This document shows positions 1-12,329 of a stretch of 64,000 nucleotides of DNA, piece by piece. The notes beneath the pieces are model-generated. The model had not been told where the DNA came from, did no database searches, and was given only the letters and a program-made list of their open reading frames with translations. The DNA is from Arthrobotrys musiformis (Eukaryota > Ascomycota > Orbiliomycetes > Orbiliales > Orbiliaceae). Every line of letters starts with the position of its first letter. Position 1 is the first letter of the stretch. A program made the translations under genes and the position numbers. Location: contig JAVHJL010000004.1 in NCBI GenBank assembly GCA_036971715.1, positions 4,092,001 to 4,156,000 of the forward strand, in the 5' to 3' direction.

Positions 1-3000
1 CCCTTGTTCCTGCATCAAGTGCTTGCAACCGCCGACTGAAATCTAACGATTGTACACAAGGCATGCACCCGAGGGACTCTGCGATCGGTTTCGAACTCGG
101 ATCATGGTGCCGATGGAGGGAAAAAATTTTTTCTTCTCATCTGCTGAGTGAATTCTGATGTTGCATCAACCATTCGATAAGAAACGATATAAAAGAAACA
201 TCAATCCGGATTTTGACCTACCTATATCTACAATGGGTTTGAATATGGCCATAGGAAAGCCCACACGACAATGTGGCCTAAGAGCAACAATGCAATGCTT
301 GGAAATTCGAAAGTTAAAAGTACCTCAAAAACATGAGATTGATACCGATTCCGTGAGTACCCTTAAGCCCTTAATATATAAATTCTGTGTTCTAACCCAT
401 ATAGTATGCAAAGGCTGATTGTTGTAAGAATTTATAAGGGGTGGCAAAGGTTTTGGAGCTGAAATTCTCAAGCGTTTGTTTGTTTCTTGCAGAAATACCC
501 TGGCCATCTCGACACTGTATGCGCTCGTTGGGAGATAGGCTGAATGCAATGCAGTTGGGCGCATGCAATAGTGTCGCAACCACGGCACGGCAGGAACCTT
601 CGCAGAAGGGTTATGCCTTGTCATGCGTGCTATACATCGTCCAATAATGGCTTGTGGGGCTGATTCTCCGAATCGTCGCAATCGCAACCGTCGACACCAT
701 ATCACCATTTTCAACATTTGAAATATTTTGGCAGATCATACCTGAACTCCATGGATACAGTTTTGTGTTTTCAAAACCCCCGCGGCTTGGTGTTGAGCTA
801 CCGGTATACCGAAACCGTAGCGACACACCCTGGGCAGCAGAAGTACAGGTACATTTGGCCCAGGCAAGTTCGGTTTCCTCTTTCCGACACTTCCCGAAAC
901 TTTTACTACCCCAGGGTAGTGTGCATGTGCCTGCAGCACCTCAGATCCCTGTACGAGCTTCTAGATCCAGGCTATCGAGATAACATGCGCCTTTAGCTTC
1001 TATGTGATATGCAGAATTGTGATCCGCATCGCGATCGCAGGGTCTGGGGGTCGGATGATTGGAGGATCAGATCCGAAGGAAGGGCAGAGCCCAAGGATTC
1101 GCACCCTGAACCACGGGAGCTTGAGGCATGGAGGATGTTTCACACGCGCCCCGCAGACGACCATGACGTTTTTTGAAACTTCGCGGAGAATTGTTCAATC
1201 ACGACATGGGTCGATTGGGTTCTCTTAGAACGCAAAAACGAATCCGCATCAGGCCTTCACATTGTCAGCGACACAATTGGCCATAGGCGCCCAGCGAACG
1301 GGTCACACGCAGGAAGCAAGGAATAACTATCCACAGAATCCGGGAGGATTCCGTTGTGACCAAGGGTTCCCCAGTCGAATTCTCTCCATCGTCTGCAAAA
1401 GCAAAAGTCACACGGCGCATAGAAGCAGCCGTCGGAAGATACCGGTGGATACAAATTTACCCGCCATCCTAGCTTCTATCTAGGCGGTTTTTTATATCCA
1501 CTCGTCGGAGGTTTCGAGTAAAGACACAAGGAAAGACAATTTCAGGAGCTTACCCGTCACGGACGCGAGCCCGAGCCGAAATCTGGGGTACACATTGCAG
1601 CGGACGGCTTGATTTCGGATAGGTCCTCCTTCCCGTCTGTTCAAGCAGTGTTTGCATTGCAGGTCATTTTTTGACAGGTTCTTTATGTAACCGCTGGCTC
1701 TGATTGATGCACGCTGCCCAACTTCTACTCAATTCGGTTGTGGCGTTCTGCATTAACAAGGCAGCTTTTCCTGTTCTTATGGTAAAACCCCTCACCAACA
1801 AAAGCTGAAAGAATTATATTGTCGTGGAGCGGAAATATCAGCCGACGCAAATGCCAACGAAAGGGTGGTAGTTAGGCTGTATTCCCATGGTTGAGATGGG
1901 GTTGATATATCTCCTGTGGTGGTTTTCTTCTCAAGCGGCTGAGGGGCAAGGGTTTCCTCGGTTCTGATAAGAGAGGTATGCGAATGATATGAGGGGCTGG
2001 TAAATTTCATTTCTCCTCTTTCCTTACCGAAACAGCAACCAAGACCACATTTTCCGCTTTCCAGTCGATTAAGCCTTTCATTCCTCCCTTTCTGCGTCCG
2101 CTTATTCAAGCAAAAAATTATTTTCCTCAGTATTTTCTCACAGCTATGAAAGGGAGCTACTTCCTACTCTTATCCTTATTATTCGCCGGAGAATATTTAC
2201 AACAAATTTAGGAAATTTCCCCTTTGTACTCGTCTCTACAAGCTTCTATCACCTTTTCCCGCAGGCCTGGGATCTCAAGAGGCTCGCCTTTTCGAGAACT
2301 TCGATCTTGAGCTATTAGAAATGGTTTTTATTACGGGTATCAAAGCCGCATGCACGAAACGTCGACAGAACCGTTCAGCTACATCAATACTTTTCAGCGG
2401 CATTCGTAAACTTAGTCCTAGGGAAGCATTTTACATCTTGTTGAAAGCTGTTGAAGCCTTGAGGGTGGTAGATAGGGTCTCTTTCCACGATTTACTTTCT
2501 TTACACGACGGAATATCGATTTCCACGGACGTCTTTTACTTGCCCGTTTTGTTTCGAGGCTACTATAGAACGGACCACTTGGATGCGAGTTGACTACCCG
2601 ATCGCTGTATGAGATATCGAAACGGTCGGCGGCTTCACCAGCATCGCGGGATCTTAAACCCCTGGCGGGGATCGGCTACAAAGCTTCGCATTCCAATCTT
2701 TATTGGCCTCCGAAATGATTTGATTAACCTACAGCGTCTTCAGGGGGTTACATTTAGCAGTCGGTAAAGCGAAGATCATCCCTTGTTTCCCTGATTTGAT
2801 GATCGCTCGAGGGCTGCTAGAACCACCCCCTCTCGTCTACCCTCGGTGTCTTTACATCCCGGGTAGCGCCGCATGAAATGGCTTCACCTTTATTATCGTT
2901 TCTTTGGTTTCTTTTCTCGGATCTACAATGGGCAGTCACCTTTCTCTTTTCGATAAATCCACAAGCCATTTGCTGTCTCAGCTCAGGGTTCGATCATGGG

Positions 3001-4068
3001 TATTTTTGGACGGGTATCTCGTAACCTACAAACTTAAAGCCCTTCCCTCACTACTTTCACGCGGCGCTCTTCTCGAACGACAACGTTAGAACCATTAGAC
3101 CGGAATCCCCCCGGCTCGACTCTAGGTGGTGCAACGCATTAAGATCTTTAGACATTGTTGCAGGTTATCTAATCATAAGGCTGGAAGTAGAGGTTTCTGC
3201 GATGTGACGGATCCACTCACGTTGGCCAGTAAGGTGGAGAGCGGCCACGGAAAGGGTGCCGGTGCGAATGATTGCTCGAATTCTGCATGCTAAAGGCTTC
3301 TGCTCCACCGATGGTGTCCTGAACCAGGTCGGTTCGCTGTACCACCCCCAAAGCTGACTAAACTAGACGGACCCACATGTGCTATTAGGTTTGGCAGTCG
3401 GAACGGAATATGAAAGTCTGTTGCAGGTTTGAAAATCGCCAGGCGTTGCAAGCTAGAATATTAACCGCGAATGTGTTAATGTATATACTATCGCTGAGCT
3501 TCGCCAAAGATGCGCCCATGTCTCTGTTAGCCAGACCTAGCACCGGCAATACTAGGCGGCTGTACTGCTAACCCTCTAACCCTCTTCATCTAGCTTCTAG
3601 GACCTTTAGGATAAACGTAGCTACTAACGGTGGCAGAATTAGATTAAGTTCACCAGACAACGGTTTCAATTTAACTAACAGTCTTTTGTATAATTGAAAT
3701 TCTGAATAATAAATAGAATATTTATATAATCTTGAAGTAATGCTACTCAAACCCCCTTTGCAAATTTGTAGGGCCTTCTATGTTTAATATCGACCACTGA
3801 TTGATCTGAGCCGGATATCGATGCGCCGGCGAGGTATCGGTCTACTCGATATAGTCTCCACAATGAGCCTTTTATTCTCAAGCTAGCCTCACCGACCTGA
3901 TACCGAGAGCTATATTATATTCGTGGACACGTAGCATAGCTCGTCGGGTTGGGTTGGGTGGTATAATTTGGTATCGTGAAGCTGAATTAAGCTTCGAACG
4001 GGTCTAATATAGTATACAGGGATCAGGCCCCCAGATGTCTAGGTTCGACACTACAATCCAAAGTCGCT
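1..4068. other. Gene-free region, window start
   Basis: I see no convincing gene in this 4-kb stretch. All open frames are short (about 105 codons at most), overlap one another on both strands, and show no recognisable domain or exon chain. Two telomere-like words (CTAACCCT repeated twice) lie near 3567-3585, and a short G-rich run (GGGTTGGGTTGGGTGG) lies near 3946-3961; both are too short to be more than chance. No tRNA-like B box was found. The 3' flank leads into the 3' end of the minus-strand CFEM-like gene. Confidence 0.5.
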
Positions 4069-4881
4069 TTAACCGACATATGAGCCCTGGATCGGCTGGG
4101 GCATCTCGGGTGGGGCGGCTAGTACCCTCGTGAATCGATATGCTATGTATGCCGAAATGGCAAATACTGGTATCCCGATCCCGAGTCCTACCCCCAGGCC
4201 AATCTTCGCAGAATCCGACAATCCACTAGAAGACCCCACCGTTACAGTTACGGTCCCAGAAGCCTTGTTATTCGGCAAGCTGCCGTCTGGAAAGACCGTG
4301 ATAGTTGTTGCTAAATTTACGATCAATTTTATTAGTATACCCTCAACCAAGTTAAGATATAAGAGGGTGTCCTGATATAAGGGTAGCTTACCAGCAACTT
4401 CAATGGTAGCTGTTTCCACAGCCGTAGTCAACGTGCTTAGCGGTATCGTCCTTGTCTCCGTTACCGTTTCCGGACTTCCACCTCCATTCCCATCAGTCGG
4501 ACTAGCCCCAACCTCTGAACCAGCCGCGACGTAACTATCACAATATCCGCCAAATACACTAAGCGCAACAGACACATCCCCACTGACCGCGGAGCAACCC
4601 CTCGAAACACACGATTGCAAATGTGAAGTTACAATCGATCGAACATCCGTCCGACTACAGATGCACGAATTGAGAGTACACCCGACGACGGATGTGATTT
4701 GGTTGTCGTAATAACATCCTAGCCTTTTTTCGAAACAACAGACCGCACAGCTGCGAATAGCGCCAAAATCGGATGCCTCGCTGAATTTTACGGATTCTCG
4801 GTCGGGTATTTGTTGTGCGACAACCCGGATTGCCAATATAACGGCGAGAAGGCTAGTGAGGATGGGGTGGCGGTAGTACAT
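4069..4881 (-). CDS. CFEM-like secreted protein with C-terminal membrane anchor
   Basis: Predicted cell-surface protein. Exon 1 is 4881-4392 and exon 2 is 4310-4069. The 81-nt intron (4311-4391) has GTAAGC, a perfect TACTAAT branch site and TTTAG. The spliced product is 243 aa. Residues 1-22 form a signal peptide (hydrophobic, ending VVAQQ). Residues about 45-120 carry a Cys-rich module with CAVCC, GCTLNSCIC, CVSRGC and GGYCDSY, spaced like the CFEM domain of fungal surface and haem-binding proteins. A Ser/Thr-rich stalk follows, then one membrane helix (AKIGLGVGLGIGIPVFAI) and a short cytosolic tail. The intron is a multiple of three and stop-free, so retention would add 27 residues to the stalk. 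The CFEM assignment rests on Cys spacing only; a WSC- or MID2-like sensor is the alternative. Confidence 0.8.
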   Translation of the reverse strand: MYYRHPILTSLLAVILAIRVVAQQIPDRESVKFSEASDFGAIRSCAVCCFEKRLGCYYDNQITSVVGCTLNSCICSRTDVRSIVTSHLQSCVSRGCSAVSGDVSVALSVFGGYCDSYVAAGSEVGASPTDGNGGGSPETVTETRTIPLSTLTTAVETATIEVAGKLPLYQDTLLYLNLVEGILIKLIVNLATTITVFPDGSLPNNKASGTVTVTVGSSSGLSDSAKIGLGVGLGIGIPVFAISAYIAYRFTRVLAAPPEMPQPIQGSYVG

Positions 4882-5498
4882 GGTGAATATGGATACGGTG
4901 GGAATTTATCACCGTTTGGGGATATTGGGAGAAGATAAAGGGGCCCCTCCGCGCAGGCGGGCCGCATAGTATTTGAGGACTGATGCATGGACAATGGAGA
5001 CCCGATCAGCCGTCGCGAGCTAAGCTGAAAGACGGATGGCGATAAGGCTTGGCGATAGCCTTGGCCCTTGAGGCTCTGCGATTGGACAGCAGCTTCTAAA
5101 ATAAAGTATTTTGGGGATCAGGATCATGCACCTGCACGACGAAAGAGTATACAGGCTATAGCGCTGTATTAGAAACCTAAAAACTTTTTAGATAGTATTG
5201 CAAGCTTAGAAGCTCTAGCTCGATCGACTTGCAGAAGGAATATAGCATTCAACCTTGGCCATTTTCGAAATTTTCTTGGCCGTCTCAGCTAAGTGGTATT
5301 TCAAACTCGGATCGAACCTAACCAGCTCCCAATTCTCGCAGCTGCGATCGAATGAATAGCGCGACGGGCTATAGGAATATCAATATGCAATATCGAATAC
5401 TACAACCCAACTCAATTAGAAATTCTTAATAGCATGATAAAATACTACGTAAAAAATCTCGTTTGGTAAGAGACAAACAGCGGTAACGAAAAATATTT
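4882..5498. other. Intergenic region between the CFEM-like gene and the SDR gene
   Basis: This 617-bp stretch is the promoter side of the minus-strand CFEM-like gene and the 3' side of the minus-strand SDR gene. No additional exon is supported. Nothing specific is recognised in it. Confidence 0.5.
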
Positions 5499-6539
5499 CT
5501 ACAAGGCCTGCTTTTGCTGCGCGAGATCCCTATCTTCAATCTCTTTCATACCCCTCATAATAGTCGCAACCATCCTCTTGTACATCTGAGGCCCCGGAAA
5601 ACGAAACAATCCCTCCTGAAGGCCCTGAACCCAATATGGCGACACTACCGTCTGGCCAGAACCTATTCTATCTAAAATAGATCTCGCCATAGTCCTTGTA
5701 TCTGGTAGAAATGAGCCTTCGGCGTATTTGAACCCCGGAGTTCCAGCAACACTGCCAGGTGTTACGGCCATAACTTCAATGTCCCTGCCAGTAGCATACA
5801 TCTCTGCATTCAAGGCAATTGAAAGGCTGTTCAAATAACCCTTCGCGCCCGAGTATAGCTGAACCCATGGTAGGCCAAACGCCGAACTTGATCCAACATT
5901 AATAATGATCCCCGGCTCTGTCATCCGTGGAAGAAGAACTCTAGTAAGCTGCGTCATAAATCGCCCGTTGATGCTGAAGGTACGATCTATTTCTGCCTCG
6001 GTCCTTTCCACCAACGGATCAAAGACTCTCTTGGCGGCGACACCCATCCCTCCAACACAATTGATCAGAATTGTTATATTGATATCGCCTATGGCAGATA
6101 GAACTGGCTCATCGACGGACAAGACTGGATCCGTAGCATCAAGTGCCAGAGTTTTGGTTTTGACTTTGTACTGCGCCTCCAAATCTGCAGCAAGTTTTGA
6201 AATTTTTGAGGGCGTCCTTCCGTGTATGATGATATTGAAGCCTTTGCTCGCCAGCTCGATAGCGAGAGCTTTACCGATTCCATCGGAGGAACCCGTGATT
6301 AAAGCCCAGGGAGCATCTCCCTTTGGTGATTGAACTGCACGGTATTTGTAAAGCTTCGAGGGCTTAAGGAAGTATAGGTTGGCGAACTGGAAGGTTTTCC
6401 AAAGAAAGTATGAGACGGTGGCTGCGCCGGTGACATTGAGGAAGGTTGCTCCTCTCAACATCGTTTGGAAGTTTTGAAAAAGGCGCTGGTGATCTATTCT
6501 TTGGAGAATTGAGTCGACGTTTAAATTGAGATTCGTCAT
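5499..6539 (-). CDS. Membrane-bound short-chain dehydrogenase, 17-beta-HSD / very-long-chain 3-ketoacyl-CoA reductase family
   Basis: NADPH-dependent SDR of 346 aa from one intronless frame. Residues about 32-58 contain a hydrophobic segment (VTGAATVSYFLWKTFQFANLYF) followed by KP, as in the ER-anchored KAR/HSD17B12 family. The Rossmann motif TGSSDGIG lies at 82-89 and the structural NCVGG at 160-164. The catalytic set is N191, S217-S219 and Y229-x3-K233 (YSGAK). Length and layout match fungal IFA38-type 3-ketoacyl-CoA reductases (about 340-350 aa), which perform the first reduction in very-long-chain fatty acid elongation. It may instead be a paralogous steroid dehydrogenase-like SDR, because fungi carry several; no C-terminal KKxx signal is obvious (it ends QQKQAL). 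I am sure of the SDR family and less sure of the substrate. Confidence 0.9.
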   Translation of the reverse strand: MTNLNLNVDSILQRIDHQRLFQNFQTMLRGATFLNVTGAATVSYFLWKTFQFANLYFLKPSKLYKYRAVQSPKGDAPWALITGSSDGIGKALAIELASKGFNIIIHGRTPSKISKLAADLEAQYKVKTKTLALDATDPVLSVDEPVLSAIGDINITILINCVGGMGVAAKRVFDPLVERTEAEIDRTFSINGRFMTQLTRVLLPRMTEPGIIINVGSSSAFGLPWVQLYSGAKGYLNSLSIALNAEMYATGRDIEVMAVTPGSVAGTPGFKYAEGSFLPDTRTMARSILDRIGSGQTVVSPYWVQGLQEGLFRFPGPQMYKRMVATIMRGMKEIEDRDLAQQKQAL

Positions 6540-8084
6540 TTTCGATAGTATGTGAGGTTGAAATAGGGTTGTAATTAACTTTGAATTCTTGAGCTAGATT
6601 ACCGGTCATGCAGGTGGGAATCAATTATTATATCTTCTGCAATAACGAGTAGATCGGCCGGGGGAAAGACCCGCTTTATATAGCTGCCAATACCCGAAGA
6701 ATGTATTAAATTCCATTTACAAGAGTAGCATACCATTTATTATTTCGTGCGATCAATATAGAAAATGGTTTCCGCGTCCGATACCCCACAATGACGAATT
6801 GAGATTTGCCCGAATCTTATCTTCTATTCCTGCAGCAGAGTTGACTAGTCGTTGAAGGTGGGTAATCTAAATATTTCCGAATTGAAACTCTAACGATCAA
6901 GTTTTCGAGAAACTTGACTCCCTTAGGTTAGCATTGATACTAGGATCGAGCTTCGGCTGCAAAACGTGATTTATATGTTCCGAAGAACCGGGACATTATG
7001 GGATTCGGTAAGGGCCGCTGAACACTAAACCCATGGCTCGCACGAATTCGGGACCCAAACGGTGGCCGAAATGTGTTGAATCTTCGGTCCATGACGGCTC
7101 GTGCCAAGAGTCCCAAAAAAGCCATTAATTCAAGAATGCCAAGAGGCGAGGTGGCACAAAAATGCGTCCGAATAGGGGAGGTTTGCCAACACGACAACAC
7201 ACCATCGGTAAGTAGCCAAGATGAGCCTCGATTGGGTCGTGCACAGCATATGCTAGCATAGCATTGATATCCCACGGACATTTCGCTATACTCTTCTTGT
7301 AGTGTTCCCCGCAAGGTCTTTCGAATATCGCCTTGAATGGCCTTTGAAGCCACTCTCGGCTGACTGAACCCTTCCTAGAGTTACGCCGACATCGTATTCC
7401 GTGGGCGGTGCAGGTGAGTGCAACCCCGCCCCGCCCTTTGTGTAGAAAGAGGCCAGAGTGGACTCATCTCGTAAACCAAATGGGGCGGAGAACACCTCGC
7501 ATACGCAACAAATTAACTTGGTCGGTAACTTTGGGTGACTATCGGTATAGATATCGATATACCATTACGAAAAAGTGCCAAGGTGCCTAGTTATTCCACT
7601 ACATCAAATTCCACATCTGTTCCTGTACTGTCCGTAGCCTCTCCACACTCTCATCCCCTACCATTTGTGCGAGAAGATTGCACAAGTTAAGCAATCAAGA
7701 GGCAATGTTGATTCATTCAAGCGAGAGAGAAATTTTACTAGCAAAGGGGCCTAACACAATCTTGCGTAACTTCATGCAGACCGATTGTGCCACATGCATA
7801 ACAACCCAAATTTAATCAATATTTGGGTTGGCAAGTTCTGATCTAGATATCTCATGGTCAGGGTCTCCCTCTAAAGCGGTCATCGTCTAACCTACAAGCT
7901 TGCGAGATACCAATTCACTACACCTATTCTTGTGTCTCATTCGTCGCACACCGCCATCTAGCACGATTCCCCTGGCGCGCGGTATATTAGTACTTACCCG
8001 GCTAGTATTCTCGAAACTATCCTCGCCTTACCCGGTACTGGTCATATTCCAATTCAGTCCCGACTGACCAGCGACTGGTGCATC
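6540..8084. other. Divergent intergenic region between the SDR gene and ERD2
   Basis: This 1.5-kb region lies between two divergent genes and must hold both promoters. Open frames here (for example on the minus strand around 6940-7353) lack domains and overlap frames on the other strand, so I treat them as noise. Confidence 0.5.
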
Positions 8085-9123
8085 ATGTCACTAAACGCCT
8101 TCCGCATAATTGGCGACCTTTCGCATCTTCTGTCCAAATTGATCTTGATTTGGGCTATCTACAACAACCGTAGCGCTGAGGGTGTCTCCCTCATTACACA
8201 AGCTCTTTATCTGCTCGTATTTTTAACACGTTATGTTGATCTCTTCTGGATAAGCTTTGGCTGGTGGAACACTACCTTGAAGCTCTTTTACATATTCTCC
8301 TCGGCAGGAACCTTGTTTCTGATGATGCGTATCTTTCCTCGAACGCGAGAGGCCCAAAAGGCACTGAAGTTTGGTGCATGCTGTCTAGGCGGCTCTCTTG
8401 TCTTAAGCATACCCGTCACCGCTTTTATAAACCCACTATCTAACTTTTGGGAGGTACGTGCATATATAGACATTCGGGCGGTTTTTATAACATTCGGAAA
8501 AGAAAGACTAACTCAACCGAACATAGAATATCTGGGTCTTCAGTATTATCCTGGAATCTGTTTGTGTCCTTCCTCAGCTCTTGCTCCTCCGAAGGACAAC
8601 AATTCCTACCGTCATCGATTCTTACTATCTCGTCGCTCTTGGATCGTATCGCGGCTTCTATATTTTCAATTGGATGTGGAGATATTACACACAGAAGTAT
8701 TTTGATCCTGTCGCCGTTATCTTTGGTGTCATACAAACGGCCCTTTACATCGATTTCGCTTGGGTGTACTATAGTCGCCAACGAATCAAGCTGCGAGGTG
8801 GTTCATTGATCGATGAGGAGGAGGTCGGACGTGGTTGGCTTCTAAGTCGTCTTTTGGGAGGCACCCGGCATATCGATCATGAAGAAGAATTGGATGAGAT
8901 CGATCCGGAGCGCGGAGACTACAATCATCACGGTACCAACAGACATAATCAACGTTGGGGGCCTAGGGGAATATCTGTGAACGCAGACGATGGGACTCTC
9001 GATTTGGAGGCAGAGGCACGGAGACCGCTTGCAGATCCAGACCAATTCGAAGTCGGGGATCAAGAAGAACCAGACGTCGAAGGAGCCAAGTTGGTAGAAG
9101 GACAGAAGTCGACGTCGCCTTAA
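8085..9123 (+). CDS. ERD2: ER lumen protein-retaining receptor (KDEL/HDEL receptor)
   Basis: Seven-helix receptor that returns HDEL/KDEL proteins from the Golgi to the ER. Exon 1 is 8085-8453 and exon 2 is 8527-9123; the phase-0 intron has GTACGT, branch GACTAAC and CATAG. The protein is 321 aa. Family hallmarks in order are FRIIGDLSHLLSKLILIW (residues 6-23), the SAEGVSLITQALYLLVFLTR segment, RYVDLFW, and in exon 2 a VFSIILESVCVLPQLLLLRR block followed by DSYYLVALGSYRGFYIFNW and RYYT. The splice is confirmed because it restores the conserved segment between the two blocks. Yeast Erd2 is about 220 aa; this protein carries about 100 extra C-terminal residues, rich in D and E (DHEEELDEIDPERGDY), predicted to face the cytosol. 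Confidence 0.95.
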
Positions 9124-12100
9124 GTTGCTCCACGCACACCTTTATTATTATGATAAATTGTACTTATACGTTTTGCAAAACACCCTTTTACGCATTGATC
9201 ACACAAGCCAAGCTCTATCGTGATTGCAAAATTCACCGCCCACCAAGATCAATAGTCATGTGACTTTGGCCAATTTCCGCAACTGGAAAGAGGCGACATC
9301 ATATTTTGGCATGTTTGAAGGATGTTGGAAACTGTCTCTTCTAGAGTTGATTGTAGAGCCGGATACAACCCAAATACTGTATAAACATTCAAGTGGAGTA
9401 TCTACCATTTCAGATTTCGACCCAATCAGCACACAAGAGCGCAAATACGACTACCGATTAACCGGATCCCCACCCGACCGCCTTTGCAGAATCCGAGAAT
9501 TCGGGAATCGTTCCGTTGTGTTTTGGTGTAACACAAGGTCATCGGCCTAACCAAATACAAAAACCAAACGGAGTCAACACGGAAAAACTCAACAATCAAG
9601 GGAATTTATGTGTTGCGCAACAAATGTACTCAAAGAGAGGGTGTGATCTGACGCAGAATAATAAGATACCCCGTATACATGATTGTGTCAAAGATTTAGA
9701 AAGCTCGGATAGTAGATATAAAATGCGATTTCATGGTGGTAATATTCGTGGAGTTGATATTTACTAAGAATCAAACTATGGAGCTACAATCGTGATGAAG
9801 TAAGACGATTGATTGGTGGACGTTAGTTCACAATTTCTATAGCCATCATTTGTTCCCCATTAAAGTGAGTTCGATAAGCTTACACAGGACGGCGTACATC
9901 AAGATCAGGTGTTGTATACTACATGTATACAGCTCTTCTCAGATCTGGTCTTGTACCCTAGCGTCGAGACTGTCTTGTACCCGGACCGCACAACGTGAGG
10001 CTGGGGTTTTCGGCAAACATTAAATTTTCCTAGAGTGGAAATTTTCCTGGATGACAGATATCTATCGGATGGAGTGCACCGGAGTATCTCTGATTTGGTA
10101 TATCAGAGACTTTATGATTATACAGCAGTATCTGTGGTGGAACTATTAGACAGGAGACCATATTCACGGTCAGATTATAACGTCATGAGTTCATGCAAGT
10201 GACATCATGGCGACTTGACCCACTAGCTAGCATCTATACGCTTTCTGGCTTTATAGAGTGCAGGAATAATCTCTAGCCACGCACAACGCTGTGGGTCAAT
10301 GGGAAATTCGTATTCATTGAGAAGTTTTATGCAAAACGACCACTGAGCTTTCGTACAAACCATTCGGCTTGCTATCTAGGATATTCTATATTGAGTCACA
10401 CGATCTATCATGATATTGAAAACGCTATATCGAAATATATAGTACGATAAGCTGCGTGATATTCCCTTCAATCTGATAGCCAGCTAGACGCATTTCATGT
10501 ATGGTGACGTTGCATCACGTACCAAATCGAAAATCGCGCACCAGCCGAGTTATAAATTGCAAAGATATATACTCGAAAAGTAGACCCAGCGTGGGCGGGG
10601 CGATATGCCCCGTATTGATCGAAAGCCTTGATCGTAATAACGATCAAGAAAACAAGTTCGAAGGCATGGCCAACTGTGACCAGTTAATCGACAAGTCACC
10701 TCAACGTCATCCGAGAGACGGTTGCATGCATTGCATTGACGGCTCTTCAAGAACAGCTGTCTCTTGAAATCCAACGTTGTTGCAACACAAAACACAGTTT
10801 TCTATATTTAAATTTGTGTTGCCAGGCCCAATCCGCAGGGCAAATCAAAGCCTTGGCGGCCTCGGATCAGGCATATATGAGTTTATCATCACAACAGGCA
10901 CACCAGGATACTGGCAAGGCCCTATCCACAACCGCAAAAATGATGACTGGAAGTACGAAGCAATAAACAATATAAGTGGCTGAGGAGATTCAACATACAA
11001 AAGGGAAAGCACTTTCTGTTCGCGGTCAAAACGTGCGCAATTGCCCTGTTTGGGAAAATACGCGTCTACTCGAGCCTATGGCATGTGAGTTTTGCCTGAA
11101 AAAATCAAACACCGAGGCAGCCTCAGGCAGTATTTAAAACTAGACAGACGCCAAATCTAGCTGATATTGTTTCACGTTCGACCTCACCCTCAGGTATTCG
11201 AAACTATATGGCGTGGAGTCTTGTATCATCGCCTCCTAAAACGCCACAAATATTGCAAATTCCAACACATTCTGGAAGCTTCAGGACTTCATGAATCATC
11301 GCCTAGCTAACTAATCGGGATCCCAACGTTAAGCAAATACTCCGTACGCGTGTACGCATCCCCGAACCATTTACTCCAAAGCTGGGTATTTAAATGCTGG
11401 GGCAAATGACACATCCTTTAGATGAATACTTGCCCCCCAAACATCACGTACGTTGGGATCATATTGGCCGGCCATCGCCATCGCCTAAGGGCCAAATTCA
11501 GTTCATAGCGGAATAACGTAATCCCGATAATCAACAAGCGACTAGTTTCTTATTTCCCTCGCGAGATTCCTTTAGATGTAACGTTAGGGACCTCGCCGAT
11601 CGAGACTTTAGAAGGATCGATTTTGATAATCCAGGAAGTATCCCTGCGATTAATCGATTATGTGAACTTAGACCCTTACGAGGTAGCCTTGGTTAAATGT
11701 AGTCACATTTCAAGCAAGTCGGAATGCCAATAGGGAGAGGAATATCATGGTCATGGCTACGATATGAAACCTCAAGGAGTAGTTGGAGGGTAGCTAGATC
11801 CTTTGTTAGAGCGAAGGCCTGACAGAGGAGTAGATGCCCAAAACGCGAATAGCCTCGATTAGGTTGGTACCAAACTTTGTGCATCGCGTCGGTGCTAGAA
11901 TGGCTAGATTTTCATATGATCCCCTACCGGATTCGAGGCTAGATCCCATACGTGTATTATGCCAGTGGATTCGCATGCAGATGATTCATAGCTATCACAG
12001 AACCATTAGTAGCCTTGGGTCCAGAACCATTATGCATGAGGAGCTTCCAATGAGATAACATGGTATAATACTCTGGTGCAAGGACACGTCTAGGACATCT

Positions 12101-12188
12101 AGCCGATTGGTGGCATATATCTCTCACATCTGCAGCCATTCTCACAAATCCTATGGAACCGGAATGACTATGGCAGGTCTCCATAGCA

Positions 12189-12329
12189 AGCTTGTCTCGT
12201 ATCCAGCCCACCCAGGGTTGTACCATAGCAGACTTGATATTTGCGATAGTTGACTTGTCTCTTTGAGACACCGAGGCAAAACCAGTGACATTTGGGAAGA
12301 GCTTGTCTCGTACCCAGACTACAGGGGTG
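12189..12329. repeat. Two copies of a dispersed near-palindromic word centred on GTAC
   Basis: The word AGCTTGTCTCGTACCCAG occurs at 12300-12317, and with one change (GTATCC) at 12189-12206. The reverse complement, extended to about 30 nt with a single mismatch, occurs at 42629-42658. A further 17-nt relative is at 33133-33149. The core GTCTCGTACCCAGAC is an imperfect palindrome. All copies lie in non-coding DNA. Confidence 0.6.

Noticed and set aside
1081..1130. tRNA-like 3' half on the minus strand (GGATTCGCACC)
   Set aside because: The B box is imperfect and no acceptor or anticodon stem could be folded.
3567..3585. Interstitial telomere-like CTAACCCT repeated twice
   Set aside because: Two imperfect copies are within chance expectation and do not match a perfect TTAGGG array.
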